From Lipingzhangella_A rawalii (GTDB taxonomy: Bacteria; Actinomycetota; Actinomycetes; Streptosporangiales; Streptosporangiaceae), in the NCBI RefSeq assembly GCF_031628175.1, contig NZ_JAVLVT010000010.1, positions 62,001 to 126,000 of the forward strand: a stretch of 64,000 bases of DNA, in the 5' to 3' direction. Under the pieces are notes generated by a model. It made no database searches. It saw nothing but the letters and a program-made list of their open reading frames with translations, and was not told where the DNA came from. The first letter of the stretch is position 1. Each line of letters starts with the position of its first letter. Both the position numbers and the translations under genes were made by a program. Shown one piece after another: positions 34,206 through 43,174 of the stretch.

Positions 34206-34487
34206 GACTGTGTGCACTCCCCTTCCGTGGCCCCTCGTTCGGAGTGGCGCAGCCAGAGTAGCCACGATCCGGGACAGCAGGTGCGGGTGCCGCCGGGGAC
34301 ACGCGGGTGGACACTAACGCCCCCCGAAACCGTCGCGTGCCTGTGACCGGGAACAACCCCGGAGGTCGCAGCCGGGTCGCCTCCCGCGGCACAGCCGCGG
34401 TCACCGGCGGTTCACCCGATGGTCAGCCTCGCGCCCACCAGGTTTTGCGGGGGGGGTATCGCGAATCCCCGCATTGCCGGAGCCGGA

Positions 34488-35183
34488 TCAAGCAGCGAGG
34501 CGAGCACACGCCATCCGGTGCTGGGCCAGAACCGTGTCCACGACCCGCTGCGCCGGCCAGAGGGGTGCGGCGACAGCGTCCGCGCCCGCGGAACGCAGCT
34601 CCCGCTCCTCCCGCTCCGGTCCCGGAACCAGCCGCCAGGGAGCCAGCACCACCCGCCGATAGCCGCTGCGGCGTAGACGGTGCACCGCGGTCCGGGCGGA
34701 GGACACCCCACGACGCGCGTGGGCGAGATGAACCGGCGTGTCGACATGCCGGCGCAGCATCTGGGCCGCAACCGCCACCTGCCGGCGCTGCTGCGCCCCG
34801 CCGGCCGCGTCGGCCAGCAGGACGACTCCGTCACCCGGTTCCCAACCGGCCTCTCGGACACGGACGGCGAGATGGGCAATCAGGGCTGGGCTGACGCCGA
34901 GGGGATCATTGGCAATCACGTTTCCGCTCAGGGTCGGCGGCAGCTGGGCACACATGCGCGCGCTGGCCTGGTCGCCACCGGCGAGGAACACGGGGATGAG
35001 CACCCGGGGGCCCGAGACGGACTCCACGGTGGCGAGAACCTCGGCAAGCGAACCGAAGGCTCGATGGACAGCGGCCTCGGCGCAGCGCTCGGTGGCCCGT
35101 GCCAACTCGTCCAGAGCCTGCCTCCGGCCAGCGTCGCCACGGTCCGCGGCGACCAGTACGAGTGACGGATTCGACGAATTCAT
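34488..35183 (-). CDS. CbiX/sirohydrochlorin chelatase-like protein
   Basis: 231 residues with the two-lobed CbiX layout: lobe one starts SLVLVAADRGDAGRRQALDE and includes RVLIPVFLAGGDQASARM; lobe two includes GDGVVLLADAAGGAQQRRQV and RRVVLAPWRLVPGPERE. Normal chelatases begin with a histidine in VxHGSRD; here that place is AADRGD, so the metal-binding histidine is missing from lobe one. It may be inactive as a chelatase or act on another substrate. ATG 35183 has a strong AGAGGAG site 6-7 nt upstream. No sulfite-reductase genes are adjacent. Confidence 0.72.
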   Translation of the reverse strand: MNSSNPSLVLVAADRGDAGRRQALDELARATERCAEAAVHRAFGSLAEVLATVESVSGPRVLIPVFLAGGDQASARMCAQLPPTLSGNVIANDPLGVSPALIAHLAVRVREAGWEPGDGVVLLADAAGGAQQRRQVAVAAQMLRRHVDTPVHLAHARRGVSSARTAVHRLRRSGYRRVVLAPWRLVPGPEREERELRSAGADAVAAPLWPAQRVVDTVLAQHRMACARLAA

Positions 35184-35813
35184 GATCAACTCCTCTTCGA
35201 TACGCCCCCGCATGCGATCCCGAGCATCTGTTTCACCTGATATGTCGAGGGATATGAGAGACGAAAGAAATGTGTGATCCATATTCCACACACCCGACAT
35301 GCCAGTCGTTGAACCCCTAAGACGTCCACTCTCTATCTGACACCAGATTCCCCGGAGAGCCGAAACGCAACTTAGATTGAATTGCTTCCCATATCCAAAG
35401 ATCACGACACCCCAAAGAACCACTGATCACTCGTGCACTTCCGGTTTCTGGGGGGCGTCCGCACCTCTGGAACGGGTAGGCTTCGGCTGGCACCGGGCGT
35501 GCGCTGGAGCCGGTCCAACAGCACCGAGACCGACTCGGTTCGGGTCCATCCCTGGATGGGTACGGTCATCCGGGCGCCACCACGGCCCGGGGTGGTGCCA
35601 GCACTACCCCCGGCCGGGGAGCCTGGGTGCGAGTTCGGTGCGACAACTTGCCAGTCACCGGCTCTACTCACCAGACTGGAGTTACGGCAGCGTCGCCGTG
35701 GCTGGTGCGGCAACGCCAGCATCACAGCAGGCCAGCAGACAGGGTCCGCCGTGGAGGCCTGGGACCTCCACGTACCCCGACGACGGGCCCAGGGACGCAG
35801 AACGGGAGCGCAG
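35184..35813. other. Divergent intergenic region, AT-richer than its surroundings
   Basis: 630 bp between the divergent CbiX-like and nucleotidyltransferase genes. From 35184 to about 35430 the base composition is clearly lower in GC than neighbouring DNA (for example acgcaacttagattgaattg). No convincing gene is seen on either strand; the frames that cross it give no recognisable protein. It presumably holds both promoters. Confidence 0.5.
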
Positions 35814-36623
35814 ATGCCAGTCCATCCACGCGCACAGGCCGTGGCGGACACGTTCCTCCACAGCGCTGACGCTGAGGCCCCGGGCCTCGTGGAAGGCCTC
35901 TATCTCACCGGATCGGTCGCACTCGGTGACTTCCGTCCGCACGTCAGTGACATCGATTTCGTCGTGGTCACCGCGCGTCGTCCCACAGACGCCGACCAGG
36001 ATGCGCTGCGCCGCGCGCACGGTCACGTTCGCGCCCAGCACACCCACCCCCAGTTCAACGGTATTCACGTGACCTGGGAGGACCTTGCGAGTGACCCACG
36101 GTCCTGCTCCCGCGTGCCCTCGGTTCTGGGGGGACGTTTCCGCACCAGGTCCAGCCCGGACGTCAACCCGGTCACCTGGCACATCCTCGCCGAGCGTGGG
36201 GTCCCGGTACGTGGACCTATGCCGCTGGAGATGGATGTCTGGGACGAATTGGAGACCCTCCGCAGCTGGTCACTGGGCACACTCGACGAGCAGTGGCGCC
36301 GGTGGCGGGCCGCGGCCGGCCGTCTGGTCACGCCACGGGGGCTGGCCGTGCTCGGTTCGCTGGCTCCGTCCTGGAGTGTGCTCAGCGTCAGCCGGCTGCA
36401 CTTCACCCTGCGCACCGGTGAAATCACGTCCAAGTCCGGGGCCGGCTTCTACGCACTGCACGCCTTCGAACGGCGCTGGCAGGACATTGTCAACGAGTGC
36501 CTACGCATCCGTCGCGGCTCCAGTCCCCCCTCGTTGTACGAGAACTCGCTCACGCGGCGCAGGGCCGCGCTCGACTACATCGAGATGGTGCTGGACGATG
36601 CCCTGACCCCGAGTCGGGCCTGA
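35814..36623 (+). CDS. Nucleotidyltransferase, aminoglycoside adenylyltransferase-like
   Basis: 269 residues. The polymerase-beta-type motif is LYLTGSVALGDFRPHVSDIDFVVV (GS-x-DxD), followed by a helical C-terminal domain (about residues 170-265) like DUF4111/AadA proteins. These transfer AMP to small molecules such as spectinomycin-type drugs, but substrates of chromosomal copies are not predictable. ATG 35814 follows GGGAG by 6 nt. The open frame extends upstream without family-like sequence. Confidence 0.82.
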   Translation: MPVHPRAQAVADTFLHSADAEAPGLVEGLYLTGSVALGDFRPHVSDIDFVVVTARRPTDADQDALRRAHGHVRAQHTHPQFNGIHVTWEDLASDPRSCSRVPSVLGGRFRTRSSPDVNPVTWHILAERGVPVRGPMPLEMDVWDELETLRSWSLGTLDEQWRRWRAAAGRLVTPRGLAVLGSLAPSWSVLSVSRLHFTLRTGEITSKSGAGFYALHAFERRWQDIVNECLRIRRGSSPPSLYENSLTRRRAALDYIEMVLDDALTPSRA

Positions 36624-36725
36624 GTTCGTACCCAGCGACGGCGGCGACGACAGCGACAGCGACGATACGTGCATGTCTGGACAGTGCGCACGTGCCGCTT
36701 CGGCCGCTGTCGTAAGCTGACGAGC

Positions 36726-37286
36726 ATGACTGTTCGGCCCATCGTGTACTTCGGTGACCCGGTGCTGACGACTCCGGCCGCCCCGGTCACAACATTCGAT
36801 GCCCACACCGAGTCCCTGGTCAGCGATCTGCTGGAGACCGTGGACGCCCCTGGGCGAGCCGGGCTGGCGGCCCCACAGATCGGCGTCGGACTGCGGGTGT
36901 TCAGTTACAGCGTCGACGGCGCGGTCGGCTACGTCATCAACCCCGAGCTCGCCGAGCTGTCCACCGAGACCCAGGACGGCGAGGAGGGATGCCTGTCCGT
37001 GCCTGGGCTGTGGTATCCGACACGTCGGGCCCGGCACGCCGTCGTCACCGGAGTCGACCTACGCAACGAGCCGGTGACGGTGCGCGGCAGTGATCTCATG
37101 GCCCGCTGTCTCCAGCACGAGACCGAACACCTCGACGGCATCCTCTATCTGGACCGGCTCGCCCCGGAACACCGGCGTGCGGCCCTACGGGAGGTCCGCA
37201 GCTCGGAGTGGTTCCTGCCGGAGCGGCCCGCGGCATCGCCGTTGCCCAGCGCCTTCGGTGGGGGTGTGCCCGGCGGCTCCCGGTGA
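36726..37286 (+). CDS. def: Peptide deformylase
   Basis: 186 residues with all three motifs: RAGLAAPQIGVG (motif 1), EEGCLSVPG with Cys89 (motif 2) and HETEHLDG with His131, Glu132 and His135 (motif 3, HExxH). It removes the N-formyl group from new proteins using a metal held by these residues. ATG 36726 has no clear ribosome site. The C-terminal tail of about 25 residues is Pro/Gly-rich. It lies alone; no fmt partner is adjacent, so it may be a second copy. Confidence 0.93.
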   Translation: MTVRPIVYFGDPVLTTPAAPVTTFDAHTESLVSDLLETVDAPGRAGLAAPQIGVGLRVFSYSVDGAVGYVINPELAELSTETQDGEEGCLSVPGLWYPTRRARHAVVTGVDLRNEPVTVRGSDLMARCLQHETEHLDGILYLDRLAPEHRRAALREVRSSEWFLPERPAASPLPSAFGGGVPGGSR

Positions 37287-37426
37287 GTCACACCGCACAT
37301 CGACTAGGCACATAACGGACAGATCTCGTAGAGTTCGTCGAGATGTCGGGCGCGACCCCACGGCTCTGCCCACGGGGGCTTGCCCTTCCTGTAGCCCCGT
37401 GCGCATCCCCGCGCCCACGGTCCGAC

Positions 37427-37445
37427 CGCGTCGCACTGCGACGCG
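37427..37445 (+). repeat. Hairpin in the leader of the secreted coiled-coil gene
   Basis: Stem CGCGTCGC / GCGACGCG with ACT loop, about 50 nt before the GTG start. The 210-bp gap 37287-37496 holds no gene. Confidence 0.4.
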
Positions 37446-37496
37446 TCTCCCTTTAGTCCCGGTCGTCCCGGCCGGCCCCGAGGAGGCAGCACAACG

Positions 37497-38519
37497 GTGA
37501 TAACCAATTCGGATGCAGCGCCGAGCCCCGCCCGACCCTGGGGACGTCGCCTCCGGCACGGTACGGGCGTTGGCCTACTCACCGGCGTCATGCTCGGCAT
37601 CCCCGGCCCCGCGCACGCCGAGCCCGAGGAGGACCTCGAGGACCTCAGCCTGGAGGAGCTCCAGGAGCGTGCCGCGGCGCTGGAAGAGGACTACGACGAC
37701 GAGCTGATCCAGTTCACGAACGCGGAGGAAGCTGTTACCTCGGCCGAGGAGGAACTCGCGGAACTTGAGGAGGACCTGGACGAGGCGCGGGAACGTGTAC
37801 GCCAGCTTGCCGCCAGCACCTACACCGGCAGCGGCGTGGATCCCGCCTTGGAGATCGTCCTGGACGGTGAGGACCTGGAACGGACCCTGGCCGACGCGTC
37901 CATGGCCGACCACCTCGCCCAGAACGACAGTCAGCAGATCGACAACCTGATTGACCTGCAACAGGAGGCTCAGGATGCGGAGGATGAGGCGGCGGAGCAG
38001 CTCGCGGAGGCCGCCGATCTGGTTGACGACCTGGAGGAGCAGCGCGACGACGTGCTGGACATGATCGAACGCTACGAGCAGGAGGAGACTCCCGCGGCTC
38101 CGGAGGATGACACCAGCGGCACGGGCGGCGGCGAGATCGGCCCGGCCGGCGCGGAAGGCCCCGGATTCCACGAGGTGACCCCACGGATGGCCGCGGTCCG
38201 TGACGAGATCATCGACAGGTTCGGAGCTCCCTACCCGGTCGGTTGCTACCGCCCGGGGGATCCCGGAGACCATGGCAGCGGGCGCGCCTGCGACTTCATG
38301 ATGAGCGCCAACGGCCAGATGCCGACTCCAGAGAACCAGGCCCTGGGCCAGGAGATCTCGGATTATCTGGTGGCCAACGCCGACCGGCTTGGAGTCAAGT
38401 ACGTGATCTGGGAACAACAGATCTGGGACGCCCGCAACTCCTCCGGCTGGACCGCCATGGAGGACCGCGGGGGAATCACCGCGAACCACTACGATCACCC
38501 GCACGTCTCGGTGTTCTAG
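37497..38519 (+). CDS. Secreted coiled-coil protein with ARB-07466-like C-terminal domain
   Basis: 340 residues. The signal peptide ends at AHA (about residue 41), then a very acidic coiled coil (about residues 45-195, LEDLSLEELQERAAALEED), a linker, and a C-terminal domain (about 220-340) with VGCYRPGDPGDHGSGRACDF and NHYDHPHVSVF. The His/Asp pattern is like metal-dependent cell-wall enzymes, and the coiled-coil layout recalls RipA/FtsX-linked hydrolases; enzymatic activity is not shown. GTG 37497 has GAGGAGG about 10 nt upstream. Confidence 0.82.
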   Translation: MITNSDAAPSPARPWGRRLRHGTGVGLLTGVMLGIPGPAHAEPEEDLEDLSLEELQERAAALEEDYDDELIQFTNAEEAVTSAEEELAELEEDLDEARERVRQLAASTYTGSGVDPALEIVLDGEDLERTLADASMADHLAQNDSQQIDNLIDLQQEAQDAEDEAAEQLAEAADLVDDLEEQRDDVLDMIERYEQEETPAAPEDDTSGTGGGEIGPAGAEGPGFHEVTPRMAAVRDEIIDRFGAPYPVGCYRPGDPGDHGSGRACDFMMSANGQMPTPENQALGQEISDYLVANADRLGVKYVIWEQQIWDARNSSGWTAMEDRGGITANHYDHPHVSVF

Positions 38520-38531
38520 CGGGCCGGGTCC

Positions 38532-38589
38532 GCGCGCCATCCGCATGGCCGGGCCGTTTCGGCACGAACGGGCCGTGCGGGTGGCGCGC
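38532..38589. terminator. Long bidirectional terminator
   Basis: Arms 38532-38550 and 38571-38589 pair over 19 bp with two G-U positions (GCGCGCCATCCGCATGGCC with GGCCGTGCGGGTGGCGCGC). It fills the whole gap between convergent stops. Confidence 0.8.
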
Positions 38590-39405
38590 TCAGGACGGGG
38601 GCGCGGACGCGGGGCTGGTCACCCCGGCCACCCACGTCCCGATACGCTCCACCAGCTCGGTCGAGATCGCGCGTTCGGCGTGTCCGAACCCCGGCTCGAT
38701 CCAGAGTTCACTGTGCGCACCGGCAGCCGTGTGGATGCGTTCGGCATGGTCCACGGGGAAGAAGTCGTCACTGTCCCCATGCACGACCAGCAATGGGGTG
38801 CTCGACAGCCGGGCGGCTGCCTGTGTGGGGTCCGCGGGCGCCGGGTCCCAGCGCCGGTTCGTTACCCGCACCCCGTAGGCCGTGCGTAGCGCCAGCCGTC
38901 CAAGCGGATGCTCCACCCCGCGGTGCAGCAGTCGCATCGGCCTGGTTCCGCGGTAGTACCACTGGCCCGGCCCACTGACGGCCACCACGGCCGTGACACC
39001 CCCGTGTTCGGCGGCGTGGCGCAGCACGACACTGGCCCCCATGGAGAAGCCCACCGTGGTGATGGTCCGGTAGCCGTGTGCCCGCAGGTGGGTCACCACG
39101 GACTGAAGGTCGGTGACCTCAGCCTTTCCGACCGTGCTGACCCCACCAGATCGGTGGTGACCACGAAAGTCGAACATCTGGACGGACCCGTGGACGCACA
39201 GGCGCCGTGCGATGCGCTGGGTCGGTTCGTGGCGCCAGCTGCGGGTGAACCCGTTGGCCAGCACGATGGCGCTCCTCGTCCCCGCGGGACCGGCGAGGAG
39301 GGCACCATCCAGCCACACACCATCGGGCGTGCGGATCCGCTGCTGGGTCCAGTCCGCGTGGCTCGGGTCGGGGGCCACGCCGAGGCGGAGGGTATCGTCA
39401 CGCAC
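38590..39405 (-). CDS. Alpha/beta hydrolase
   Basis: 271 residues with the full triad: nucleophile in TTVGFSMGASVVL, aspartate in LLVVHGDSDDFFP, histidine in EPGFGHAE. The oxyanion region is IVLANGFTRSW. It is a cytosolic serine hydrolase or esterase of unknown substrate. The start is doubtful: GTG 39405 gives a sensible N-terminus, but its purine-rich site touches the start codon. Confidence 0.85.
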   Translation of the reverse strand: MRDDTLRLGVAPDPSHADWTQQRIRTPDGVWLDGALLAGPAGTRSAIVLANGFTRSWRHEPTQRIARRLCVHGSVQMFDFRGHHRSGGVSTVGKAEVTDLQSVVTHLRAHGYRTITTVGFSMGASVVLRHAAEHGGVTAVVAVSGPGQWYYRGTRPMRLLHRGVEHPLGRLALRTAYGVRVTNRRWDPAPADPTQAAARLSSTPLLVVHGDSDDFFPVDHAERIHTAAGAHSELWIEPGFGHAERAISTELVERIGTWVAGVTSPASAPPS

Positions 39406-39771
39406 TCCCCCATCCTGCCCGACCGTTGACCGCCATAGGCGCGGGGGTACCCATGTCCTCGGTTCCGGGCCGGATATGGTCAGCGACCACATCCGGGGTC
39501 AACGAACAGTCCCCCAGCACACCCCCGCTGGCCCTCGTGCGGGGGAGGGCGCCCAGTGCCCGACGCCGCCGGCGGACGCGCCACTACCCCCACCAGCACT
39601 CTTCCCCGGGCGACCGTAGGGGCGCAGGCGTGCCTCCGCCCCCCGCGGGCTGCTATTCCGTGGGCTGTCCTACGCGCCCGGTAACGCTGCCGCACACCAC
39701 GACCCGCGGGCCAGGGTGCGGGACGTCACGTGACATCGTGCCCGCAGCGGATCTCACCCGCAGGAGCACAC
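39406..39771. other. Intergenic region with inverted repeats
   Basis: 366 bp between two minus-strand genes, no gene seen. It contains CGGATATGGTC (39471-39481) facing GACCACATCCG (39485-39495), an 11-bp dyad with one mismatch, and the palindrome GTCACGTGAC (39725-39734). The first lies upstream of the hydrolase gene and could be an operator; the second is near the end of the protease gene. Confidence 0.4.
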
Positions 39772-40518
39772 CTAGCGGTGCCGGCGTCCACGTCCGGTGC
39801 GTGCCAGGGTCCAGACCGCGACCCCGAGATGCACCAGGATCGGCACCAGGAGGCTGCCGGTACCGATGTAGAGTGCCATGAGGAGGGCACCGAACAGGCC
39901 CGGACCGACCAGACCCCACCAGCCCTGGTACACGTGCGCCAAGGCGAACAGAACCACGGCCGCCGCCACGGCGATCCACCACGGCAGGCCCACCACTACC
40001 AGGATGACCGGCAGCAGAGCCCGATACAGCACTTCTTCGGCGACACCCGCAACGATCAGGGAGGCTCCGTACAGACGCCGTTCGGGCCTGGTGTGCGGGC
40101 TCAACACCGAGACGAGATCCGCGGCGGGATCCGTCGATTCACCGCGGCTGCGCCGCTCCCCGGCTCGGGAACGAGCCCAGTCGATCAACCAGATCGCCCC
40201 GAGTGCAGCCCCGAGTCCCAGTGCACCGGCTGCGATCGGCAACCAGGCGTGCGGGATCCGCAGCCCCAGATCACTGGCGGTGAGCTGTGGAGAGGTGAGC
40301 AGAATAAGCGCGGCCAGCACGATCCAGGAGGTCTGGACCGCCACGGTGACCAGGTAGAAGCGCCTCAGGGCACCGGGGGTACTCTGCCGACGACGCTCCA
40401 CCCACCGGCGTAGCCACCATCCCAACAGCGGCTGGCCCAGCGCGGTGTAGACGAGCAGGATCACAGCGAGAACGAATGCAATCGCGCTGAGTCCCGGATC
40501 AGTTTCGGACCAAGGCAC
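39772..40518 (-). CDS. CPBP family intramembrane metalloprotease
   Basis: 248 residues with about seven helices. The Abi/CPBP motifs are VAGVAEEVLYRALL (EExxxR), FALAHVYQG and PILVHLGVAVW (the metal-binding histidines). Such proteins are related to CAAX prenyl proteases; bacterial members act in membrane protein turnover, signalling or bacteriocin self-immunity. The substrate is unknown. GTG 40518 is preferred to TTG 40524; neither has a strong ribosome site. Confidence 0.85.
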   Translation of the reverse strand: MPWSETDPGLSAIAFVLAVILLVYTALGQPLLGWWLRRWVERRRQSTPGALRRFYLVTVAVQTSWIVLAALILLTSPQLTASDLGLRIPHAWLPIAAGALGLGAALGAIWLIDWARSRAGERRSRGESTDPAADLVSVLSPHTRPERRLYGASLIVAGVAEEVLYRALLPVILVVVGLPWWIAVAAAVVLFALAHVYQGWWGLVGPGLFGALLMALYIGTGSLLVPILVHLGVAVWTLARTGRGRRHR

Positions 40519-40923
40519 GGGCAAAGCCTAGATCGTTGACAGGGGTGGATACTACGCCCCCGCCCAGCGTGCCCCGCATGGTGTTGCTGGCAATCCCCCA
40601 GAGGCGCCATTCATGCGGGCTCTCCGCAGAGATGTTCCGGCGTGTCTGTGCCCCTGCTGGCATGGAACCTGCCGGTGACGGGTGGCGCACGGTTGGGGAT
40701 ACCCACCCCGTGCCACCCACATCGGCCCCACCTGGGCTCCATCGCCTGGGAGCCACCCATGGAGGCCAGAACCGCCGTACCCCAGCCACGGGGCACGGTG
40801 CACACCGCCCCGAGGCCACCCCGGTTTCCCCCTTGTGATATGAGCCACTCCGGGCGAACGTGGGTACGTGTCGTGTATCACATTCGCGGCAGGAGCGGCA
40901 CGACCCACAGGGAGGCGATGAGC
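40519..40923. other. Intergenic region upstream of fusA2
   Basis: 405 bp shared by the protease (-) and fusA2 (+) genes. No gene is recognised; the frames through it lack domains. It contains a GGCTCC / GGAGCC hairpin near 40734-40755 and a TGTGATA ... TATCACA pair (40834-40840 and 40876-40882) close to the fusA2 start. Confidence 0.45.
40834..40882 (+). promoter_or_regulatory. TGTGATA / TATCACA inverted pair before fusA2
   Basis: Two perfect 7-bp complementary elements 42 bp apart start-to-start (about four helical turns), 42-90 bp before the fusA2 ATG. A possible spaced operator; purely positional inference. Confidence 0.25.
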
Positions 40924-43089
40924 ATGGCGGACCGGTCCGGTTCAGCACCCTCCGGCAGGGTGTCGACGGTCGACCAGCCCACGGCGATCCGCAACGTGGT
41001 ACTGGTTGGCCCGTCCGGCGCAGGAAAGACGACGCTTATTGAGGCACTGCTGTATGGCAGCGGAACGATCGAACGTGCCGGACGAGTCGAGGACGGCACC
41101 ACGACCAGCGACTTCGACACAGTGGAGATCCGACAGAACCGATCGGTCGCGCTGACCCTGGAACCGATCTGGGTCGGTACCACCAAGATCAACCTCCTGG
41201 ACACCCCGGGCTATGCCGATTTCGTGGGCGACCTGCGGGCGGGGCTGCGGGCGGCGGATGCCGCCCTGTTCGTGGTCTCGGCCGTGGACGGGGTGGACGG
41301 ACGAAGCGCCATGCTCTGGGAGGAGTGCGCGCGCGTTGGCATGCCACGTGCGGTGGCCCTCACAAAGATCGACCATCAACGCGCGGACACGGCCGGAACG
41401 GTCGAGCAGTGTCGGGAGCGTTTCGGCCCGGGCGTGCTTCCCGCCTATCTGCCCGCGTACCAAGGCCAGGGCGAGGACCGAGACGTTTCCGGTCTGGTGG
41501 GGGTACTGTCCGGGCGCTGGTATCCGCCGACTCACGGCGCCTCCGAGGACTCCTCCCCAACCCCGGAACTTCCCGACGACCTCGCCGCGGAGGTGGCCAC
41601 CGCACGGGAGGCGCTCGTAGAGGGCATCATCCAGGAAAGCGAGGACGAGCGCCTCATGGAGCAGTATCTGGCCGGCGAGGCGCTCGATCCGGACGCGCTC
41701 ATCGCCGATCTCGAGACAGCGGTGTTGCGCGGACGGTTCCATCCTGTGCTTCCCGTGTCGGGAACTCGGGGTATCGGAATCTCCGAGCTACTCACCGAAA
41801 TTCCCCGCGCCTGCCCGAACCCCACCGAACGCCCGCTGCCGGAGGTGACGACTCCCGAGGGCGCTCCGCTACCGGAGCTCAGCTGCGACCCGGAGGGGCC
41901 GCTGGCCGCGGAGGTCCTCAAAACCAGCAGTGATCCCTATGTGGGCAGGATCAGCCTCGTGCGCGTGTTCTCTGGGACGCTACGACCGGATGTCACAGTG
42001 CACATCTGTGGCCACGGCCACGTTGAGCGTGGTCAGGGCGAACACGACACCGACGAGCGCATCGGTACCGTGTCGTCTCCGCTCGGGAAACACACCCGCC
42101 CCTGTGGCGAGGTCATCGCCGGGGACGTGTGCGCGGTGGCGAAACTGGCCTCGGCTGAGACCGGCGACACCATCTCCCAGCGGGACTACCCGCTACGCAT
42201 CTCGCCGTGGAGCTTTCCCGAGCCACTCCTGCCCGTGGCGCTGCGCCCGGCGGCGAAGTCCGACGAGGACCGGCTGGCACAGGCGGTATCCCGCATCGCC
42301 AGTGAGGACCTCACGCTCCAGGTGGAGGTAAACCCGGAGACGCACCAGCTGGTGCTGTGGTGTATGGGCGAGGCGCACCTGGACGTCATCATGGACCGGC
42401 TGAACAACCGCTACGGAGTCAAAGTTGAGACAGAGCCGGTGCGGGTCCCCCTGCGGGAGACCTTCACGGTTCCCGCCCAAGGCAAGGGCCGCAATGTGAA
42501 GCAGACCGGCGGGCACGGCGAGTACGGCATCTGCCACATCGCGGTAGAACCACTGCCCCCCGGATCGGGCCTGGAGTTCGTGGACAAGGTCGTCGGGGGA
42601 GTTGTGCCCCGCCAGTACATTCCCTCAGTGGAGAAGGGGATCCGAGCCCAGATGGAGCAGGGGGTGAAATCGGGCTATCCCGTGGTGGACATCCGGGTCA
42701 CACTGTACGACGGCAAGTCCCACTCGGTGGACTCCTCGGACATGGCATTCCAGAAAGCCGGGAAACTCGCCCTCAAGGACGCGGCCGAGAACGCGCGGGT
42801 TTCCATGTTGGAGCCGGTCGACCACGTCACCGTCGTTGTCGATGAGGACTACGTTGGCGCGGTGATGAGCGACCTCTCCGCCCGACGCGGCCGTGTCCTG
42901 GGCAACGAGCCGATCGGCGCGGGGCGGGTACGGATCAGGGCGGAGGTCCCGGAACTGGAGATCTCGCGCTACGCAATCGACCTGCGTTCGCTGTCGCACG
43001 GCACCGGCACGTTCAGCCGCGAGTACCTTCGGCACGAACCGCTGCCGCAGCATCTCGCCGAAAAGTACACCACCGGTGCCGCCCCCTGA
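40924..43089 (+). CDS. fusA2: Elongation factor G-like protein EF-G2
   Basis: 721 residues with the five EF-G domains. The GTPase part has the P-loop GPSGAGKTT (Lys35), DTPGYADFVGD and TKID in place of the usual NKxD. Domain IV carries the GGHGEYGICHIAVEPLPPG region and domain V ends the protein. It belongs to the FusA2/EF-G2 branch found beside normal EF-G in actinobacteria, which lacks ordinary translocation activity in the mycobacterial case; its role is unclear. ATG 40924 is 8 nt after GGAGG, better placed than ATG 40918. Confidence 0.92.
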   Translation: MADRSGSAPSGRVSTVDQPTAIRNVVLVGPSGAGKTTLIEALLYGSGTIERAGRVEDGTTTSDFDTVEIRQNRSVALTLEPIWVGTTKINLLDTPGYADFVGDLRAGLRAADAALFVVSAVDGVDGRSAMLWEECARVGMPRAVALTKIDHQRADTAGTVEQCRERFGPGVLPAYLPAYQGQGEDRDVSGLVGVLSGRWYPPTHGASEDSSPTPELPDDLAAEVATAREALVEGIIQESEDERLMEQYLAGEALDPDALIADLETAVLRGRFHPVLPVSGTRGIGISELLTEIPRACPNPTERPLPEVTTPEGAPLPELSCDPEGPLAAEVLKTSSDPYVGRISLVRVFSGTLRPDVTVHICGHGHVERGQGEHDTDERIGTVSSPLGKHTRPCGEVIAGDVCAVAKLASAETGDTISQRDYPLRISPWSFPEPLLPVALRPAAKSDEDRLAQAVSRIASEDLTLQVEVNPETHQLVLWCMGEAHLDVIMDRLNNRYGVKVETEPVRVPLRETFTVPAQGKGRNVKQTGGHGEYGICHIAVEPLPPGSGLEFVDKVVGGVVPRQYIPSVEKGIRAQMEQGVKSGYPVVDIRVTLYDGKSHSVDSSDMAFQKAGKLALKDAAENARVSMLEPVDHVTVVVDEDYVGAVMSDLSARRGRVLGNEPIGAGRVRIRAEVPELEISRYAIDLRSLSHGTGTFSREYLRHEPLPQHLAEKYTTGAAP

Positions 43090-43174
43090 TGTCACTGTGG
43101 TCGACCGTCGGGGACGCAGCGCGTTCGTTTCCGGCGGTTGACCACACACCCCACCGCTCTGCCAGCCTGAGACC

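Noticed and set aside
35433..35813. N-terminal extension of the nucleotidyltransferase
   Set aside because: Translation lacks family features; ATG 35814 has a good ribosome site.
37287..37496. Cyclic di-AMP riboswitch before the secreted coiled-coil gene
   Set aside because: Such switches often precede actinomycete cell-wall hydrolase genes, but I could not find the conserved core, only a simple hairpin.
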